Assembly: GCA_903929755.1 (NCBI GenBank)
Contig: CAIYVZ010000022.1
Span: 1 to 64,000, forward strand
Reading direction: 5' to 3'
DNA from: an uncultured Acidobacteriia bacterium
GTDB lineage: Bacteria > Acidobacteriota > Terriglobia > Bryobacterales > Bryobacteraceae
DNA: 64,000 nucleotides
In this document: positions 22,442-32,279 of the stretch, piece after piece
How the letters are laid out: each line of letters starts with the position of its first letter
How positions within the stretch are numbered: position 1 is the first letter of the stretch
Translations under genes and position numbers: made by a program
The notes under the pieces: generated by a model
Told to the model about the DNA's origin: nothing
The model's database searches: none
What the model saw: only the letters and a program-made list of their open reading frames with translations

Positions 22442-22813
22442 ATGGGTCAGCTGCTAAAGAAAGACAAGCGTCCCCCGGTTAAGATTCAACTGAAGAAAAA
22501 CGACCAGGTTAAGGTTGTTGCCGGCAAGGACAAGGGTAAGACGGGGCGCGTTCTTAGTGTTGATTGCTCTTCCGGTCGTATTCTGGTTGAACAAGTAAAC
22601 ATCATAAAGAAGCACACCCGCAAGAATCCTGCAAAGCAGATTGCGGGCGGCGTGGCGGAGTCGGAAGCCTCCATCGCTGTTTCGAACGTGATGATCGTTT
22701 GCAGTAAGTGTGGCGCGGTTCGCATCAAGCATCACGTGGTGACCACGGACGCCGGTGTTACCAAGCGTCAGCGTGTTTGCCACAAGTGCGGTGGCGCACT
22801 GGACAAGAAATAA
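22442..22813 (+). CDS. rplX: 50S ribosomal protein L24 with a four-cysteine C-terminal motif
   Basis: 123 residues. The KOW motif VKVVAGKDKGKTGRVL marks L24, an early 50S assembly protein. The C-terminal half has CSKCG and CHKCG about 26 residues apart, a possible zinc ribbon, which fits the other zinc-type proteins in this cluster (S14, S4, L36). Confidence 0.96.
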   Translation: MGQLLKKDKRPPVKIQLKKNDQVKVVAGKDKGKTGRVLSVDCSSGRILVEQVNIIKKHTRKNPAKQIAGGVAESEASIAVSNVMIVCSKCGAVRIKHHVVTTDAGVTKRQRVCHKCGGALDKK

Positions 22814-22835
22814 GGCGTGAGGAAGCAATAACAGC

Positions 22836-23381
22836 ATGGCATCCAGACTCAGAGAACACTATCTCAAGAACGTGGTACCGGCCCTCAAGACCGAGTTCGG
22901 TTACACCAACGTGATGGCCATTCCGAAAATCGACAAAGTGTCGATCAACATCGGGATGGGCGAAGCAACTGGCAACGCGAAGCTAATGGATAGCGCGGTG
23001 AACGATTTGGGCGCGATTACAGGCCAGAAGCCAGTGATCACAAAAGCGACGAAATCAATCGCGGCCTTCAAGTTACGTGAAGGCATGGCAATTGGCACGA
23101 TGGTTACGCTGCGCGGCGACCGTATGTATGAGTTCCTCGACCGGCTGATGAATGTGGCTCTCGCGCGTGTTCGCGATTTCCGCGGTGTTTCGTCAAAGTC
23201 CTTCGATGGACGCGGCAATTACACCCTTGGCCTGAAGGATCAGTTGATCTTCCCCGAGATCGATTATTCAAAGGTTGACAAGACGAAGGGCATGAACATC
23301 AGCATCACGACCACTGCAAAGACGGACGCCGAAGGCAGGGCGTTGTTGAAGCAGATGGGGATGCCGTTCCGCCAGCAATAA
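22836..23381 (+). CDS. rplE: 50S ribosomal protein L5
   Basis: 181 residues with [18 protein letters not shown] near the start and [18 protein letters not shown] towards the end, both L5 signatures. Binds 5S rRNA in the central protuberance together with L18. Confidence 0.98.
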   Translation: MASRLREHYLKNVVPALKTEFGYTNVMAIPKIDKVSINIGMGEATGNAKLMDSAVNDLGAITGQKPVITKATKSIAAFKLREGMAIGTMVTLRGDRMYEFLDRLMNVALARVRDFRGVSSKSFDGRGNYTLGLKDQLIFPEIDYSKVDKTKGMNISITTTAKTDAEGRALLKQMGMPFRQQ

Positions 23382-23400
23382 AGGGCCCGAGGAGAATTTC

Positions 23401-23610
23401 ATGGCAACACTCGCGAAAATCGCAAAAGATATTAAACTGGCCGTCGCGCAGAAAAACAAGACTCCGAAACTGCAGTGTCGTCATCGTAATCGCTGCTGGC
23501 GTTGCGGTCGTCCCCGTGGTTTCCTGCGTAAGTACGGTGTGTGCCGTCTTTGCTTCCGGCAGCTCGCTCTCAACGGCGAGATTCCGGGTGTGGTGAAGGC
23601 GAGCTGGTAG
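23401..23610 (+). CDS. rpsN: 30S ribosomal protein S14, zinc type
   Basis: 69 residues. Four cysteines in [12 protein letters not shown] and YGVCRLCFR form the zinc-binding type of S14, whose core is about 61 residues. The first 20 or so residues are charged and slightly longer than usual. Required for 30S head assembly. Confidence 0.95.
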   Translation: MATLAKIAKDIKLAVAQKNKTPKLQCRHRNRCWRCGRPRGFLRKYGVCRLCFRQLALNGEIPGVVKASW

Positions 23611-23659
23611 AAGGAGGTAAGGGTCAGGCCAAAAGTAAGATCGAGGCTCCCGTACAAAT

Positions 23660-24055
23660 ATGACAAGTGATCCTATCGCAGATATGCTGACCCGGGTGCG
23701 CAACGCAATTACCGCGCGCCACCCGAAGGTAGACGTCCCGGCTTCAAAACTGAAGACGGAGATCGCCCGCATCCTCAAAGAGGAAGGTTACATCGCGAAC
23801 TACAAAGTTGCAGAGGAAGGCGTCAAGAAGGTCATTAAGATCTATCTGAAGTACGCTCCTGACAACTCGCCCGTCATCACGAAGATCGAGCGCGTCTCGC
23901 GTCCCGGTTGCCGTAATTACGCGGGTAAAGATGAGATTCCGCAGGTGCAGGGTGGCATCGGTATCAGTATCCTGACAACTCCGTCGGGTGTGATGACCGG
24001 CCGTAAGGCGCGTAAAGAAGGCGTCGGCGGCGAAGTTCTCTGTAAAGTTTGGTAG
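23660..24055 (+). CDS. rpsH: 30S ribosomal protein S8
   Basis: 131 residues beginning TSDPIADMLTRVRNA and ending with the 16S-binding GVMTGRKARKEGVGGEVLCKVW, both S8 signatures. In E. coli S8 represses the spc operon; this cannot be judged here. Confidence 0.98.
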   Translation: MTSDPIADMLTRVRNAITARHPKVDVPASKLKTEIARILKEEGYIANYKVAEEGVKKVIKIYLKYAPDNSPVITKIERVSRPGCRNYAGKDEIPQVQGGIGISILTTPSGVMTGRKARKEGVGGEVLCKVW

Positions 24056-24097
24056 AGATTTAGCAAGACCAGGTAAATTGAAGGGTCGAGACAACTA

Positions 24098-24643
24098 ATG
24101 TCCAGAGTAGGAAAAAAGCCGATACCGGTGCCTTCCAGTGTGAAGGTTGAAATCGGTACGGATCAATTGAAGGTGCAGGGACCGAAAGGCAAACTGGAAG
24201 TTCCAGTGCCAGCCGGGATACGCGTTCAGCAGAACGGCGCAATTCTCGATGTAATTCGGGATAGTGACGAATATGCCGCGCTGCACGGGTTAACGCGGGC
24301 ACTGGCTGCCAACGCTGTCAAGGGTGTATCTGACGGTTTTACGCGTGAACTCGACATCGTGGGCATTGGTTATCGCGCTGACGTTAAGGGCAAGCTGGCT
24401 ACTTTCGTGCTGGGGTATTCTCACCCGATCGAAGTAGTTTTGCCGGAGGGCGTCGATCTTCGGATCGACAAACAGACGCACCTCGTGTTGACGAGTCATG
24501 ACCGGCAGTTACTGGGTCAGGTCGCCGCCAATATGCGTGCACTCCGCAAACCCGATCCATATAAGAACAAGGGCGTTCGTTACACTGGCGAGATTCTGAA
24601 GAAGAAGGTCGGTAAGAGCGGCGCGACCGGAGGTAAGAAGTAA
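24098..24643 (+). CDS. rplF: 50S ribosomal protein L6
   Basis: 181 residues. The opening [17 protein letters not shown] and the C-terminal [22 protein letters not shown] are characteristic of L6, which lies near the factor-binding site of 50S. Confidence 0.98.
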   Translation: MSRVGKKPIPVPSSVKVEIGTDQLKVQGPKGKLEVPVPAGIRVQQNGAILDVIRDSDEYAALHGLTRALAANAVKGVSDGFTRELDIVGIGYRADVKGKLATFVLGYSHPIEVVLPEGVDLRIDKQTHLVLTSHDRQLLGQVAANMRALRKPDPYKNKGVRYTGEILKKKVGKSGATGGKK

Positions 24644-24645
24644 CC

Positions 24646-25005
24646 ATGGCTGCGAAGCAGAACAGAGACGAAATACGCCTGCGCATTCACCGGCGTATTC
24701 GCAAAAAGCTGAGTGGCACCACGGAACGTCCGCGGCTGGCGGTCTTCCGCAGCGTGGCACACATCTATGCTCAGGTAATCGACGATTCAAAGGGTGTGAC
24801 GCTGGCATCGGCCAGCACCCTCGAAAAGGGTGTTACCGAAACGGGCGGCAACATTGCTGCGGCGAAGCTGATTGGACAGCGCGTCGCGGAGCGGGCCAGG
24901 GAACAAGGTATCGGTACCGTGGTCTTCGACCGTGGCGGATATCAGTACCACGGCCGTGTGAAGGCGCTGGCGGAAGCTGCGCGTGAAGCAGGACTGGAGT
25001 TCTAA
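24646..25005 (+). CDS. rplR: 50S ribosomal protein L18
   Basis: 119 residues with a basic N terminus and the L18 core [20 protein letters not shown] and [26 protein letters not shown]. Binds 5S rRNA. Overlaps rpsE by one base. Confidence 0.97.
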   Translation: MAAKQNRDEIRLRIHRRIRKKLSGTTERPRLAVFRSVAHIYAQVIDDSKGVTLASASTLEKGVTETGGNIAAAKLIGQRVAERAREQGIGTVVFDRGGYQYHGRVKALAEAAREAGLEF

Positions 25006-25517
25006 TGGCTATCGCAACGGTGAAGCGGGTTGACCCGCAGTCTCTCAATCTGAAGGAAAATGTGGTCGCAATCAATCGCGTGACCAAGGTCGTCAAGGGC
25101 GGTAAGAACATGAGCTTTTCCGCTCTTGTTGTCGTCGGTGACGCACAGGCTCGCGTGGTTGGTTTCGGTGTGGGTAAGGCGAAGGAAGTTCCCTCAGCCA
25201 TCCGCAAGGGGATTGAGGCCGCAAAGAAGAATCTGCGTCGCATCCACATGCTGGAGCACACGATTCCTCACCAGGTGTTGGGTAAGTTCGGTGCTGGCCT
25301 TGTCATGCTGAAGCCGGCGAAAGACGGTACCGGCGTTATCGCGGGTGGTCCTGTGCGCGCGGTGGTGCAGGCTTGTGGCATTCCCAATGTGCTGACGAAG
25401 TCTATCGGCAGTCGTAATCCGCATAACGTTGTTAAGGCGACGATCGATGCGCTCGAAAGGCTGCGGGATAAGGCAGCGGTTCGTGAGATGCGCGGTCTGG
25501 CTCCGGAGAAAGTCTAA
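25005..25517 (+). CDS. rpsE: 30S ribosomal protein S5
   Basis: 170 residues with [18 protein letters not shown] and [17 protein letters not shown], the S5 double-stranded-RNA-binding motif. Affects translational accuracy. Directly abuts rpmD. Confidence 0.98.
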   Translation: MAIATVKRVDPQSLNLKENVVAINRVTKVVKGGKNMSFSALVVVGDAQARVVGFGVGKAKEVPSAIRKGIEAAKKNLRRIHMLEHTIPHQVLGKFGAGLVMLKPAKDGTGVIAGGPVRAVVQACGIPNVLTKSIGSRNPHNVVKATIDALERLRDKAAVREMRGLAPEKV

Positions 25518-25706
25518 ATGTCGGCCACTGGAACTATCAAAATTAAACTGATCCGCAGTGTGATCTGCACGCCGCAGAGCCACAAGAATATTGTGAAGAG
25601 CCTTGGCCTCCGCAAAATTAACCAGGTCGTGGAAAAGCCGGATAGCCCTTCGTTTCGGGGTTTTGTAAAGAAGGTACCTCACCTTCTGGCGCTGGTCAGC
25701 GAGTAA
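25518..25706 (+). CDS. rpmD: 50S ribosomal protein L30
   Basis: 62 residues with the L30 pattern [23 protein letters not shown] and a C-terminal basic/hydrophobic strand. Starts right after the rpsE stop. Confidence 0.94.
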   Translation: MSATGTIKIKLIRSVICTPQSHKNIVKSLGLRKINQVVEKPDSPSFRGFVKKVPHLLALVSE

Positions 25707-25724
25707 GGCGAAGGGATAAATATC

Positions 25725-26174
25725 ATGAATCTCAGTTCACTCACTCCCCCCGTGGGGCAGAAACATCGCAAAAAACGCGTCGGTCGCGGTATGGGTTCGG
25801 GTACGGGTAAAACATCGGGTCGCGGTAGTAAGGGCGCCCGGTCGATTTCTGGTTACTCCATCATGCGCGGATTCGAAGGTGGCCAGATGCCCCTTCACCG
25901 TCGTCTGCCGAAACGCGGTTTTACCAACATCTTCAAGAAAGAATTTGCCATCGTCAATCTGCGCGATCTTGCTCGGATTGGTGGTGATAACTTCACTCCC
26001 GACAGTCTGATGGAACGTGGCCTGTTCAGTAAGCTTGGCGACGGTCTCAAGATTCTTGGTACGGGCGAAGTCACGCAGGCGATCACCGTTGAGGCTCATA
26101 TTTTCTCAAAGGCCGCTGCGGAAAAGATTCAGAAGGCTGGCGGCACCGTAAAGATTATCGGAGCAGCTGCTTAA
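25725..26174 (+). CDS. rplO: 50S ribosomal protein L15
   Basis: 149 residues with the Gly/Lys/Arg-rich N-terminal extension ([23 protein letters not shown]) and the [17 protein letters not shown] signature. A late 50S assembly protein. A 69-nt gap precedes secY. Confidence 0.97.
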   Translation: MNLSSLTPPVGQKHRKKRVGRGMGSGTGKTSGRGSKGARSISGYSIMRGFEGGQMPLHRRLPKRGFTNIFKKEFAIVNLRDLARIGGDNFTPDSLMERGLFSKLGDGLKILGTGEVTQAITVEAHIFSKAAAEKIQKAGGTVKIIGAAA

Positions 26175-26243
26175 GGTTGGGCCGCTGAACTCCCCTGGGA
26201 AGGACCAGCGGAGAGTGTACGGTGGCCACACGAGGGATAATGC

Positions 26244-27644
26244 ATGGGGAAACTCTTTGAAGCAATCGGCAATGTCTTCCGGATTCCAGATCTCCGGAGA
26301 CGTGTCCTGTTCACGTTTGCGCTGCTGGCCGTTTATCGGTTAGGTAGTTTTATTCCGACGCCGGGTATCAACGTGATCCGGTGGGAAGAGTTTTTCACCC
26401 GGACACAAGGGTCGATTTTCGGCTTCTTTGATCTTTTCGCCGGCGGCAACATTCGCCGACTTTCCGTGTTCGCTTTGGGCATTATGCCCTACATCACGTC
26501 TTCCATCATCTTGCAATTGTTGACGGTAGTGGTGCCGACTCTGGAAAAACTGCAGAAAGAAGGGGAGTTGGGGCGTCGCAAGATTACCCAATGGACCCGC
26601 TACCTGACAGTTGGCTTGGGTATTGCCCAGTCTTTCGGGATCGCGTATGGTCTGCAGTCGATGCAGGATAACGTCGTGATCAACCCCGGGTGGGGCTTCT
26701 ATGCATTGACTATCCTGTCCCTGACGACCGGTACCGCGTTTATCATGTGGCTCGGTGAACAGATCACGGAGCGGGGGATCGGCAATGGCATGTCGCTGAT
26801 CATTTTTACCGGCATCGTTGTTGGGTTGCCTTCGGCGATCGGGAACATCTACACGAACGTATTTATTACGCACGAGTGGAATGTTGTGGAGCTTGCCATT
26901 ATCTTGGTCATGATGGTGGCTGTTGTTGCCTTTATCATCCTCGTGGAAATGGGTGAACGCCGGATCCCGGTGCAGTACGCTAAGCGGGTCATTGGTCGCA
27001 GAGTCATGGGTGGCCAGTCGACGCATATGCCTCTGAAAGTGAACGCTGGCGGGGTGATTCCGGTCATCTTCGCATCCTCCATCCTCGCTTTCCCGCAAAC
27101 GATTGCTAACACGCCTTTCGTCAAAAACAATACTTGGCTCAGCAGCATCCTGCGGTCGATTCAACATGCTGAACCGTTGTACATCCTGTTTTTTATCGGC
27201 CTGATCGTCTTCTTCTGCTTCTTCTACGTGTCCATCATCTTCAATCCCAATGAGGCGGCGGACAATATGCGGAAGTACGGTGGCTTCATACCCGGTATTC
27301 GGCCCGGACGGAGCACGTCTGACTACATGAATACGATTCTGACAAGGATCACGTTCGTCGGTGCCATTTACCTTTCGATTCTTTGCCTTATCCCGGACAT
27401 CATGATTTCGGGAATCCATCTGCAGCATTTGCCTCTTGTTGGAGACGTGATAGATCGTTACTTTCCGCGTTTTATCCTGGAAGGGTTGAACGTGCAATTT
27501 TACTTCGGGGGAACCTCCCTGCTGATCGTGGTGGGTGTTGCGATGGACACTCTGAATCAGATCGAAGCCCAGTTGATCATGAGGCATTATGAAGGATTTA
27601 CGCCGCGCGCTGGCCGCATTCGCGGACGCCGCGGTTCGGTCTAG
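26244..27644 (+). CDS. secY: Protein translocase subunit SecY
   Basis: 466 residues with about ten membrane segments. SecY marks include FALLAVYRLGSFIPTPGIN at TM1, the plug region after it (FFDLFAGGNIRRLSVFALGIMPYI) and the cytosolic GVAMDTLNQIEAQL near the end. It is the pore of the Sec export channel. Slightly longer than E. coli SecY. The stop directly abuts adk. Confidence 0.97.
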   Translation: MGKLFEAIGNVFRIPDLRRRVLFTFALLAVYRLGSFIPTPGINVIRWEEFFTRTQGSIFGFFDLFAGGNIRRLSVFALGIMPYITSSIILQLLTVVVPTLEKLQKEGELGRRKITQWTRYLTVGLGIAQSFGIAYGLQSMQDNVVINPGWGFYALTILSLTTGTAFIMWLGEQITERGIGNGMSLIIFTGIVVGLPSAIGNIYTNVFITHEWNVVELAIILVMMVAVVAFIILVEMGERRIPVQYAKRVIGRRVMGGQSTHMPLKVNAGGVIPVIFASSILAFPQTIANTPFVKNNTWLSSILRSIQHAEPLYILFFIGLIVFFCFFYVSIIFNPNEAADNMRKYGGFIPGIRPGRSTSDYMNTILTRITFVGAIYLSILCLIPDIMISGIHLQHLPLVGDVIDRYFPRFILEGLNVQFYFGGTSLLIVVGVAMDTLNQIEAQLIMRHYEGFTPRAGRIRGRRGSV

Positions 27645-28367
27645 ATGGCCGGAGCTTCGATAATGCGGCGCGATGGCGCTGGTGCGGGTCCGCTGGCGGT
27701 GATTCTGTTTGGATCCCCTGGGTCGGGGAAGGGAACTCAGTCCAGGTTCCTTGTTGAGATGTTGGGGATCCCGCAGATTTCCACTGGTGACATGCTTCGT
27801 GATCATATGAGGCGTGGGACTGGTACCGGCGAAGCGATCGCGGATCGGATGCGGGCAGGTTCTCTTGTTCCTGACGAGATGGTGAACAGGTTGGTGTCCG
27901 AGAGGATCCAGCTGGATGACTGCCAGTCGGGATTTATCCTGGATGGCTACCCACGGACGATATCCCAGGCGGCCGCGATGGTGGACCTTCTGGCGGGCCT
28001 TGGTGGTGAAGAAGTAGTAATTCACCTCTCCGTGGATTACAATGTAATTATGTCCCGGATGGCGGGACGGCGGGTGTGTCTGAAGTGCGGTACACTTTAT
28101 AATGCTGTTACCCGTCCTCCTCGGATCGCTGGGGTTTGTGACAGCGATAACGCCGTTCTGGTGATTCGGGAAGATGATCGTGAAGAAGTGGTAAGTGAAC
28201 GCTTGAAGCAATATGAGGCGCAAACGAAGCCGCTCGTAGAGTTTTTTAGGGAATCGGGTAAACGGCTAGTGGAAGTGAACGCGAGTGTGGAACAGCCTGA
28301 GGTTATTTGTGGGCGGATTCGGGAAAGTCTTGGGTCGTTACCAGGCGCCGGGGTCTATTCCTCTTGA
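27645..28367 (+). CDS. adk: Adenylate kinase
   Basis: 240 residues, interconverting AMP, ADP and ATP. The P loop GSPGSGKGTQ is near residue 24 and the AMP-binding ISTGDMLRDHMRRGT follows. The LID carries CLKCG and, 19 residues on, CDSD, a Cys3-Asp zinc site as in Gram-positive enzymes. The N terminus has about 17 extra residues before the usual start. The stop overlaps the map start by TTGA. Confidence 0.96.
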   Translation: MAGASIMRRDGAGAGPLAVILFGSPGSGKGTQSRFLVEMLGIPQISTGDMLRDHMRRGTGTGEAIADRMRAGSLVPDEMVNRLVSERIQLDDCQSGFILDGYPRTISQAAAMVDLLAGLGGEEVVIHLSVDYNVIMSRMAGRRVCLKCGTLYNAVTRPPRIAGVCDSDNAVLVIREDDREEVVSERLKQYEAQTKPLVEFFRESGKRLVEVNASVEQPEVICGRIRESLGSLPGAGVYSS

Positions 28368-29134
28368 TCGTACGCAAAACACCGGCGGAACTCGATAAGA
28401 TGCGGAAGAGTGGGCTTCTGGTACATCAGATCCTGCACACTCTGGGTGATATGGTTGAGGTGGGTATCTCCACTTGGGACCTTGAAGTTGCCGCCGTCCG
28501 GATGATGGACGATGCGGGTGCGAAGCCGGCGTTCAAGGGTTACTACGTTCCTGCGGCGGGTGAGCGGTATCGATTTGTACTGTGTACCTCGATTAACGAG
28601 GAGATCGTACACGGGATGCCGAACCCAAAGAAGATATTGAAGTCTGGTGATATCGTATCGATAGATACGGGTGTCTCGCTGAACGGGTATTTTGGCGATT
28701 CTGCCTTAACGGTTCCCGTGGGCGAAGTGACTGAACAGGTTAAGCGTTTGCTTAAAGTGACCGAAGCGTCCCTGGAACTCGCGATCGATAAGGTGCGAGA
28801 GGGTAATCGGTTATTTGACATTTGTAGCACGGTGGAGGATCACGTTGTGGGCAACGGGTTCTCGATCGTGAGGGAATATGTGGGACATGGGATTGGGACG
28901 CAGCTTCATGAGGAGCCGCAGGTTCCCAATTATGTGGACCGCCGGAATGAGAACCCCCGGTTGCGTGAGGGGATGGTGCTTGCGATTGAGCCGATGGTGA
29001 ATGCCGGGAAACCGGACGCCAGAGTACTTAAGGACAAGTGGACTGCAGTGGCGAAGGACGGCTCGTACTCAGCCCACTTTGAGCACTGTATCGCGGTAAC
29101 GGCTAACGGCCCATGGGTCTTAACCCGACCGTAG
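28364..29134 (+). CDS. map: Methionine aminopeptidase, type I
   Basis: 256 residues from a TTG at 28364 that overlaps the adk stop, giving the expected short N terminus MIVRKTPAELDKMRKSG. An earlier in-frame start at 28307 would lie inside adk. The metal ligands are present: two Asp in IDTGVSLNGYFGDSA, His in GHGIG, Glu in AIEPM and a final Glu before HCIAVT. Removes initiator methionine. Confidence 0.95.
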   Translation: MIVRKTPAELDKMRKSGLLVHQILHTLGDMVEVGISTWDLEVAAVRMMDDAGAKPAFKGYYVPAAGERYRFVLCTSINEEIVHGMPNPKKILKSGDIVSIDTGVSLNGYFGDSALTVPVGEVTEQVKRLLKVTEASLELAIDKVREGNRLFDICSTVEDHVVGNGFSIVREYVGHGIGTQLHEEPQVPNYVDRRNENPRLREGMVLAIEPMVNAGKPDARVLKDKWTAVAKDGSYSAHFEHCIAVTANGPWVLTRP

Positions 29135-29156
29135 TTGTTTGGCTTCGTTTATTCGT

Positions 29157-29375
29157 ATGATGAAGATAGTCGAAGCGACCGTCACCGAAGAATTACCGGG
29201 CCTGCTTTACCGGCTGGTTTTAGAGAGTAATATGCAGGTTTTGGCTCATGGGTCGTTATCGGCTCCGGCTGGGACGGCTGTTCGGAATTGGGTCCGGCTG
29301 CTGCCGGGCGACCGGGTGGAAGTTGAGTTCGCCGAGCGCGATCTTACCCGGGGGCGGATAGTTCGGAAGTTATAA
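29157..29375 (+). CDS. infA: Translation initiation factor IF-1
   Basis: 72 residues from the ATG at 29157, the exact length typical of IF-1. The OB fold ends in LLPGDRVEVEFAERDLTRGRIV, a clear IF-1 signature. The middle, GSLSAPAGTAVRNWV, differs from the usual GKMRKNFI version, so this is a divergent IF-1. An in-frame TTG at 29139 is possible; neither start has a strong ribosome-binding site. Its place between map and rpmJ supports the call. Confidence 0.88.
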   Translation: MMKIVEATVTEELPGLLYRLVLESNMQVLAHGSLSAPAGTAVRNWVRLLPGDRVEVEFAERDLTRGRIVRKL

Positions 29376-29425
29376 GATTCAGGCTCGACGGGTGTTTTGC
29401 GAGCGGGCGAGGCAGGTAAGAGACA

Positions 29426-29539
29426 ATGAAAGTTCGGGCTTCAGTAAAAAAGATGTGCGACAAGTGCAAGTTGATCCACCGCGAAGGCGTGGTGCGTGTC
29501 ATTTGTGCGAACCCTAAGCACAAGCAGCGTCAGGGATAA
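29426..29539 (+). CDS. rpmJ: 50S ribosomal protein L36, zinc type
   Basis: 37 residues, [15 protein letters not shown] at the start and [11 protein letters not shown] at the end. Three cysteines and a histidine form the zinc site of the standard L36. An AGGCAGGTAAGAGA purine stretch precedes the start. Confidence 0.96.
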   Translation: MKVRASVKKMCDKCKLIHREGVVRVICANPKHKQRQG

Positions 29540-29554
29540 GGATCAAAGAGGAAT

Positions 29555-29941
29555 ATGGCACGTATTGCGGGTGTCGATCTGCCGCCGAAAAAGCGGGCTG
29601 AGATCGGATTAACTTATATCTACGGAATCGGCAGGACTCGCGCGAAGAGCCTGTTGTACCGTACTGGCATCGATTTCAACAAGAAGATTGGCGACCTGAC
29701 GGAAGATGAAGTCAGCGGCATCCGCCAGATCCTCGAAGATGAGGGCTCAGTGGAAGGCGATCTCCGTAAGGAAATATCGCTGAACATTAAGCGTCACATC
29801 GAGATGGGGTCGTATCGCGGTCTGCGTCATCGCCGTGGTCTGCCAACTCGTGGTCAGCGCACCCACACCAACTCACGGACCCGTAAGGGACCACGTAAGG
29901 GTACTGTGGCGAACAAGAAGAAAGCGACGGCGAAGACCTAA
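29555..29941 (+). CDS. rpsM: 30S ribosomal protein S13
   Basis: 128 residues. Opening [26 protein letters not shown] and the C-terminal [26 protein letters not shown] are S13 marks. Contacts the P-site tRNA and S19. Its stop overlaps the rpsK start by one base. Confidence 0.98.
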   Translation: MARIAGVDLPPKKRAEIGLTYIYGIGRTRAKSLLYRTGIDFNKKIGDLTEDEVSGIRQILEDEGSVEGDLRKEISLNIKRHIEMGSYRGLRHRRGLPTRGQRTHTNSRTRKGPRKGTVANKKKATAKT

Positions 29942-30348
29942 TGGCCAAGGCACCTGTAAAGTCCACCAAAAAGAAGCACGTAAAGAAGAAGGAAAAGCGC
30001 GTAGTACACGTGGGCATCGTCCACGTGCAGGCCACCTTCAACAACACCATCGTGACTATTTCCGATCCGGACGGCAACGTCGTTTCCTGGTCGAGTGCTG
30101 GTTCGCTGGGCTTCCGTGGCTCCCGCAAGGGCACCCCTTTCGCAGCTCAGCAGGCGGCTCTCACAGCTGCCAACAAGGCCGGCGAAGTGGGACTCCGTAC
30201 CGTGGAAGTGCGCGTTTCGGGACCTGGTTCCGGGCGTGAATCCGCAGTCCGGGCTCTTTCGACTGCTGGCCTTGATGTTCGCGCCATTCGTGATACGACG
30301 GCAATTCCGCACAACGGATGCCGTCCCCCCAAGAAACGTCGCGTTTGA
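29941..30348 (+). CDS. rpsK: 30S ribosomal protein S11
   Basis: 135 residues with a Lys-rich N terminus and the S11 core [24 protein letters not shown] and [12 protein letters not shown]. Lies on the 30S platform. A hairpin terminator follows 6 nt after its stop. Confidence 0.98.
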   Translation: MAKAPVKSTKKKHVKKKEKRVVHVGIVHVQATFNNTIVTISDPDGNVVSWSSAGSLGFRGSRKGTPFAAQQAALTAANKAGEVGLRTVEVRVSGPGSGRESAVRALSTAGLDVRAIRDTTAIPHNGCRPPKKRRV

Positions 30349-30354
30349 TTTTGG

Positions 30355-30395
30355 CACCGGCGCTCCCTTACAGGGGCGCCGGTGATTTGTTTTGT
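30355..30395 (+). terminator. Hairpin terminator between rpsK and rpsD
   Basis: CACCGGCGC pairs with GCGCCGGTG and the stem continues CCC/GGG around a TTACA loop (30355-30384), followed by ATTTGTTTT. A strong hairpin inside a cluster that is usually one transcript, so rpsD probably has its own promoter or the hairpin lowers its expression. Confidence 0.65.
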
Positions 30396-30456
30396 GTAGA
30401 GCGGGACTGAAGGCCTCCTCAGGTCGTAAACCGCACGTGAATTAGGAGAAAGTTAC

Positions 30457-31089
30457 TTGGCACGTTATAGAGGGCCTGTCTGCCGTTTGTGCAGACGCGA
30501 GGGCATGAAGTTGTTTTTGAAGGGCGAACGCTGCCACACCGAAAAGTGTGCCATTGAGCGTCGGAACTTCTTCCCCGGGCAGCATGGTAAAGATCGTAAG
30601 CCGAAGATGGTTGGCTACGGTATCCAGTTGCGAGAGAAGCAGAAGGTTCGCCGTATTTACGGTGTTCTGGAAGCTCAGTTCCGCAATACGTTTGAAAAAG
30701 CGACGAAGATGAAGGGCATCACGGGTGAAAACCTGCTGGCGTCTCTCGAACGTCGGCTGGACAGCGTCATCTACAGGATGGGTCTCGCGACCAGCCGGTC
30801 GCAGGCTCGGCAGATTGTTCGCCACGGTCACATTAACGTGAACGGCCACAAGTGCAACATTCCTTCAGCCATGGTGAAGCCTGGTGACGAGCTGGCAGTT
30901 CGTGATTCGAGCAAGGAAAATGCCGCAATTCTGGCGGCACGTGAAGCGACAGCTCACGCTCCGTCGCCGGGTTGGATGGAAGTCGATAAGGATAATCTCA
31001 AGGGCCGTATTTTGAGCATGCCGCGGCGCGATGAGTTGACGCAGATTCCGATCAATGAACAACTGATCGTCGAACTGTACTCGAAGTAA
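30457..31089 (+). CDS. rpsD: 30S ribosomal protein S4, zinc type
   Basis: 210 residues from a TTG start preceded by AGGAG. The N-terminal CRLCRREG and the pair C-TEK-C near residue 30 form the zinc-binding version of S4. The S4 RNA-binding domain is visible in [30 protein letters not shown]. Assembles the 30S body. Confidence 0.97.
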   Translation: MARYRGPVCRLCRREGMKLFLKGERCHTEKCAIERRNFFPGQHGKDRKPKMVGYGIQLREKQKVRRIYGVLEAQFRNTFEKATKMKGITGENLLASLERRLDSVIYRMGLATSRSQARQIVRHGHINVNGHKCNIPSAMVKPGDELAVRDSSKENAAILAAREATAHAPSPGWMEVDKDNLKGRILSMPRRDELTQIPINEQLIVELYSK

Positions 31090-31102
31090 TTGTTCGCATG
31101 AC

Positions 31103-31141
31103 GGGGCGGTGGCCATGGGCTCCGCCCCCTCTGCGTTTTTA
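31103..31141 (+). terminator. Hairpin terminator between rpsD and rpoA
   Basis: GGGGCGG (31103-31109) pairs with CCGCCCC (31122-31128) around a 12-nt loop, followed by CTCTGCGTTTTT. With the hairpin after rpsK it splits the alpha cluster into parts. Confidence 0.6.
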
Positions 31142-31219
31142 GTAAATTAGTGGTGTTGTACAAAATCGGCCTGCGCGGATTGAGATAAAGCCTGGCCGCT
31201 ATTGGAGTGAAAGATAATT

Positions 31220-32245
31220 ATGTCGTTCAAGGGATTTCAGAAACCCAAACGCCTGGTCGCGAACACCGAGACTCTGACTGAGCGCTACGGTATGTTTACG
31301 GCCCAGCCCTTTCAGCGGGGCTTCGGCACCACAATTGGCAACTCGCTGCGTCGCGTTCTGCTTTCGAGCATTGAAGGCGCTGCTATCACTGCCGTTCGTA
31401 TCGACGGTGTGGATCATGAGTTCAGCCCTATCCCGGGCGTGGTGGAAGATGCGACCGATATCATCCTCAACCTGAAACAGATTCCCTTTAAGGTGATGAG
31501 TGAAGGTACCAAGGTTTGTCGGTTGGTTGTTGATAAGGCCGGCGAAGTGTTTTCCGGTCAGATTGAAACCGACGCTGATGTGGAAGTTCTGGATCGCCAC
31601 ATGCATATCGCTACCGTTTCTGAAGGCGGCAAACTCGATATCGAGATGCGGCTGAAGACGGGTCGCGGCTACGTGTCGGCCGATAAGAACTTCGATGAAG
31701 ATCTTGCCATCGGCTTTATCCCGATCGACTCGGTTCATTCTCCTGTACGTAAAGTGAATTTCTCGGTCGAGGCTGCCCGTCTCGGGCAGATGACTGACTA
31801 CGACAAGTTGACACTTGAAGTGTGGACGAATGGCGCGATCTCTCCGCAGGACGCAATTGGTCACGCCGCGAAGCTGTTGAAAGATCACATGACGATCTTC
31901 ATCAACTTCGAAGAAATTGCCGAAGTTTCGGATGAACCGGCAGAGCGCAGTATGGATCGCCTCGGTGAACAGCTCAATCGCAGCGTGGAAGAACTCGAGC
32001 TTTCGGTGCGGTCGTACAACTGCCTCAAGAACGCCGGTATCCAGACTATCAACGAACTCGTCCAGAAGACGGAATCGGAAATGTTGCGGACCAAGAATTT
32101 TGGCCGTAAATCTCTCAACGAAATTAAAGAAATCCTCGCCGGACTGGGACTTGGTCTCGGTATGAAGCCGGACTCGCATGGTCGTTTGGTCGCTCCGCCT
32201 CCGGGCTCGGGTGTGTCAGAAGCTATTGGCGACGACGATTTCTAA
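31220..32245 (+). CDS. rpoA: DNA-directed RNA polymerase alpha subunit
   Basis: 341 residues. The N-terminal dimerisation domain has [27 protein letters not shown], and the C-terminal DNA-binding domain has the [20 protein letters not shown] and LGLGLGMK helices. Initiates polymerase assembly and contacts UP elements and activators. A 130-nt leader with a terminator precedes it. Confidence 0.98.
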   Translation: MSFKGFQKPKRLVANTETLTERYGMFTAQPFQRGFGTTIGNSLRRVLLSSIEGAAITAVRIDGVDHEFSPIPGVVEDATDIILNLKQIPFKVMSEGTKVCRLVVDKAGEVFSGQIETDADVEVLDRHMHIATVSEGGKLDIEMRLKTGRGYVSADKNFDEDLAIGFIPIDSVHSPVRKVNFSVEAARLGQMTDYDKLTLEVWTNGAISPQDAIGHAAKLLKDHMTIFINFEEIAEVSDEPAERSMDRLGEQLNRSVEELELSVRSYNCLKNAGIQTINELVQKTESEMLRTKNFGRKSLNEIKEILAGLGLGLGMKPDSHGRLVAPPPGSGVSEAIGDDDF

Positions 32246-32279
32246 AAGCGGCATTCAGCTCACAGGACAGGCATAAGAC

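Noticed and set aside
26340-28223. 627-residue minus-strand open frame across secY and adk
   Set aside because: Antisense to two certain genes, spans a gene border and has no recognisable domain.
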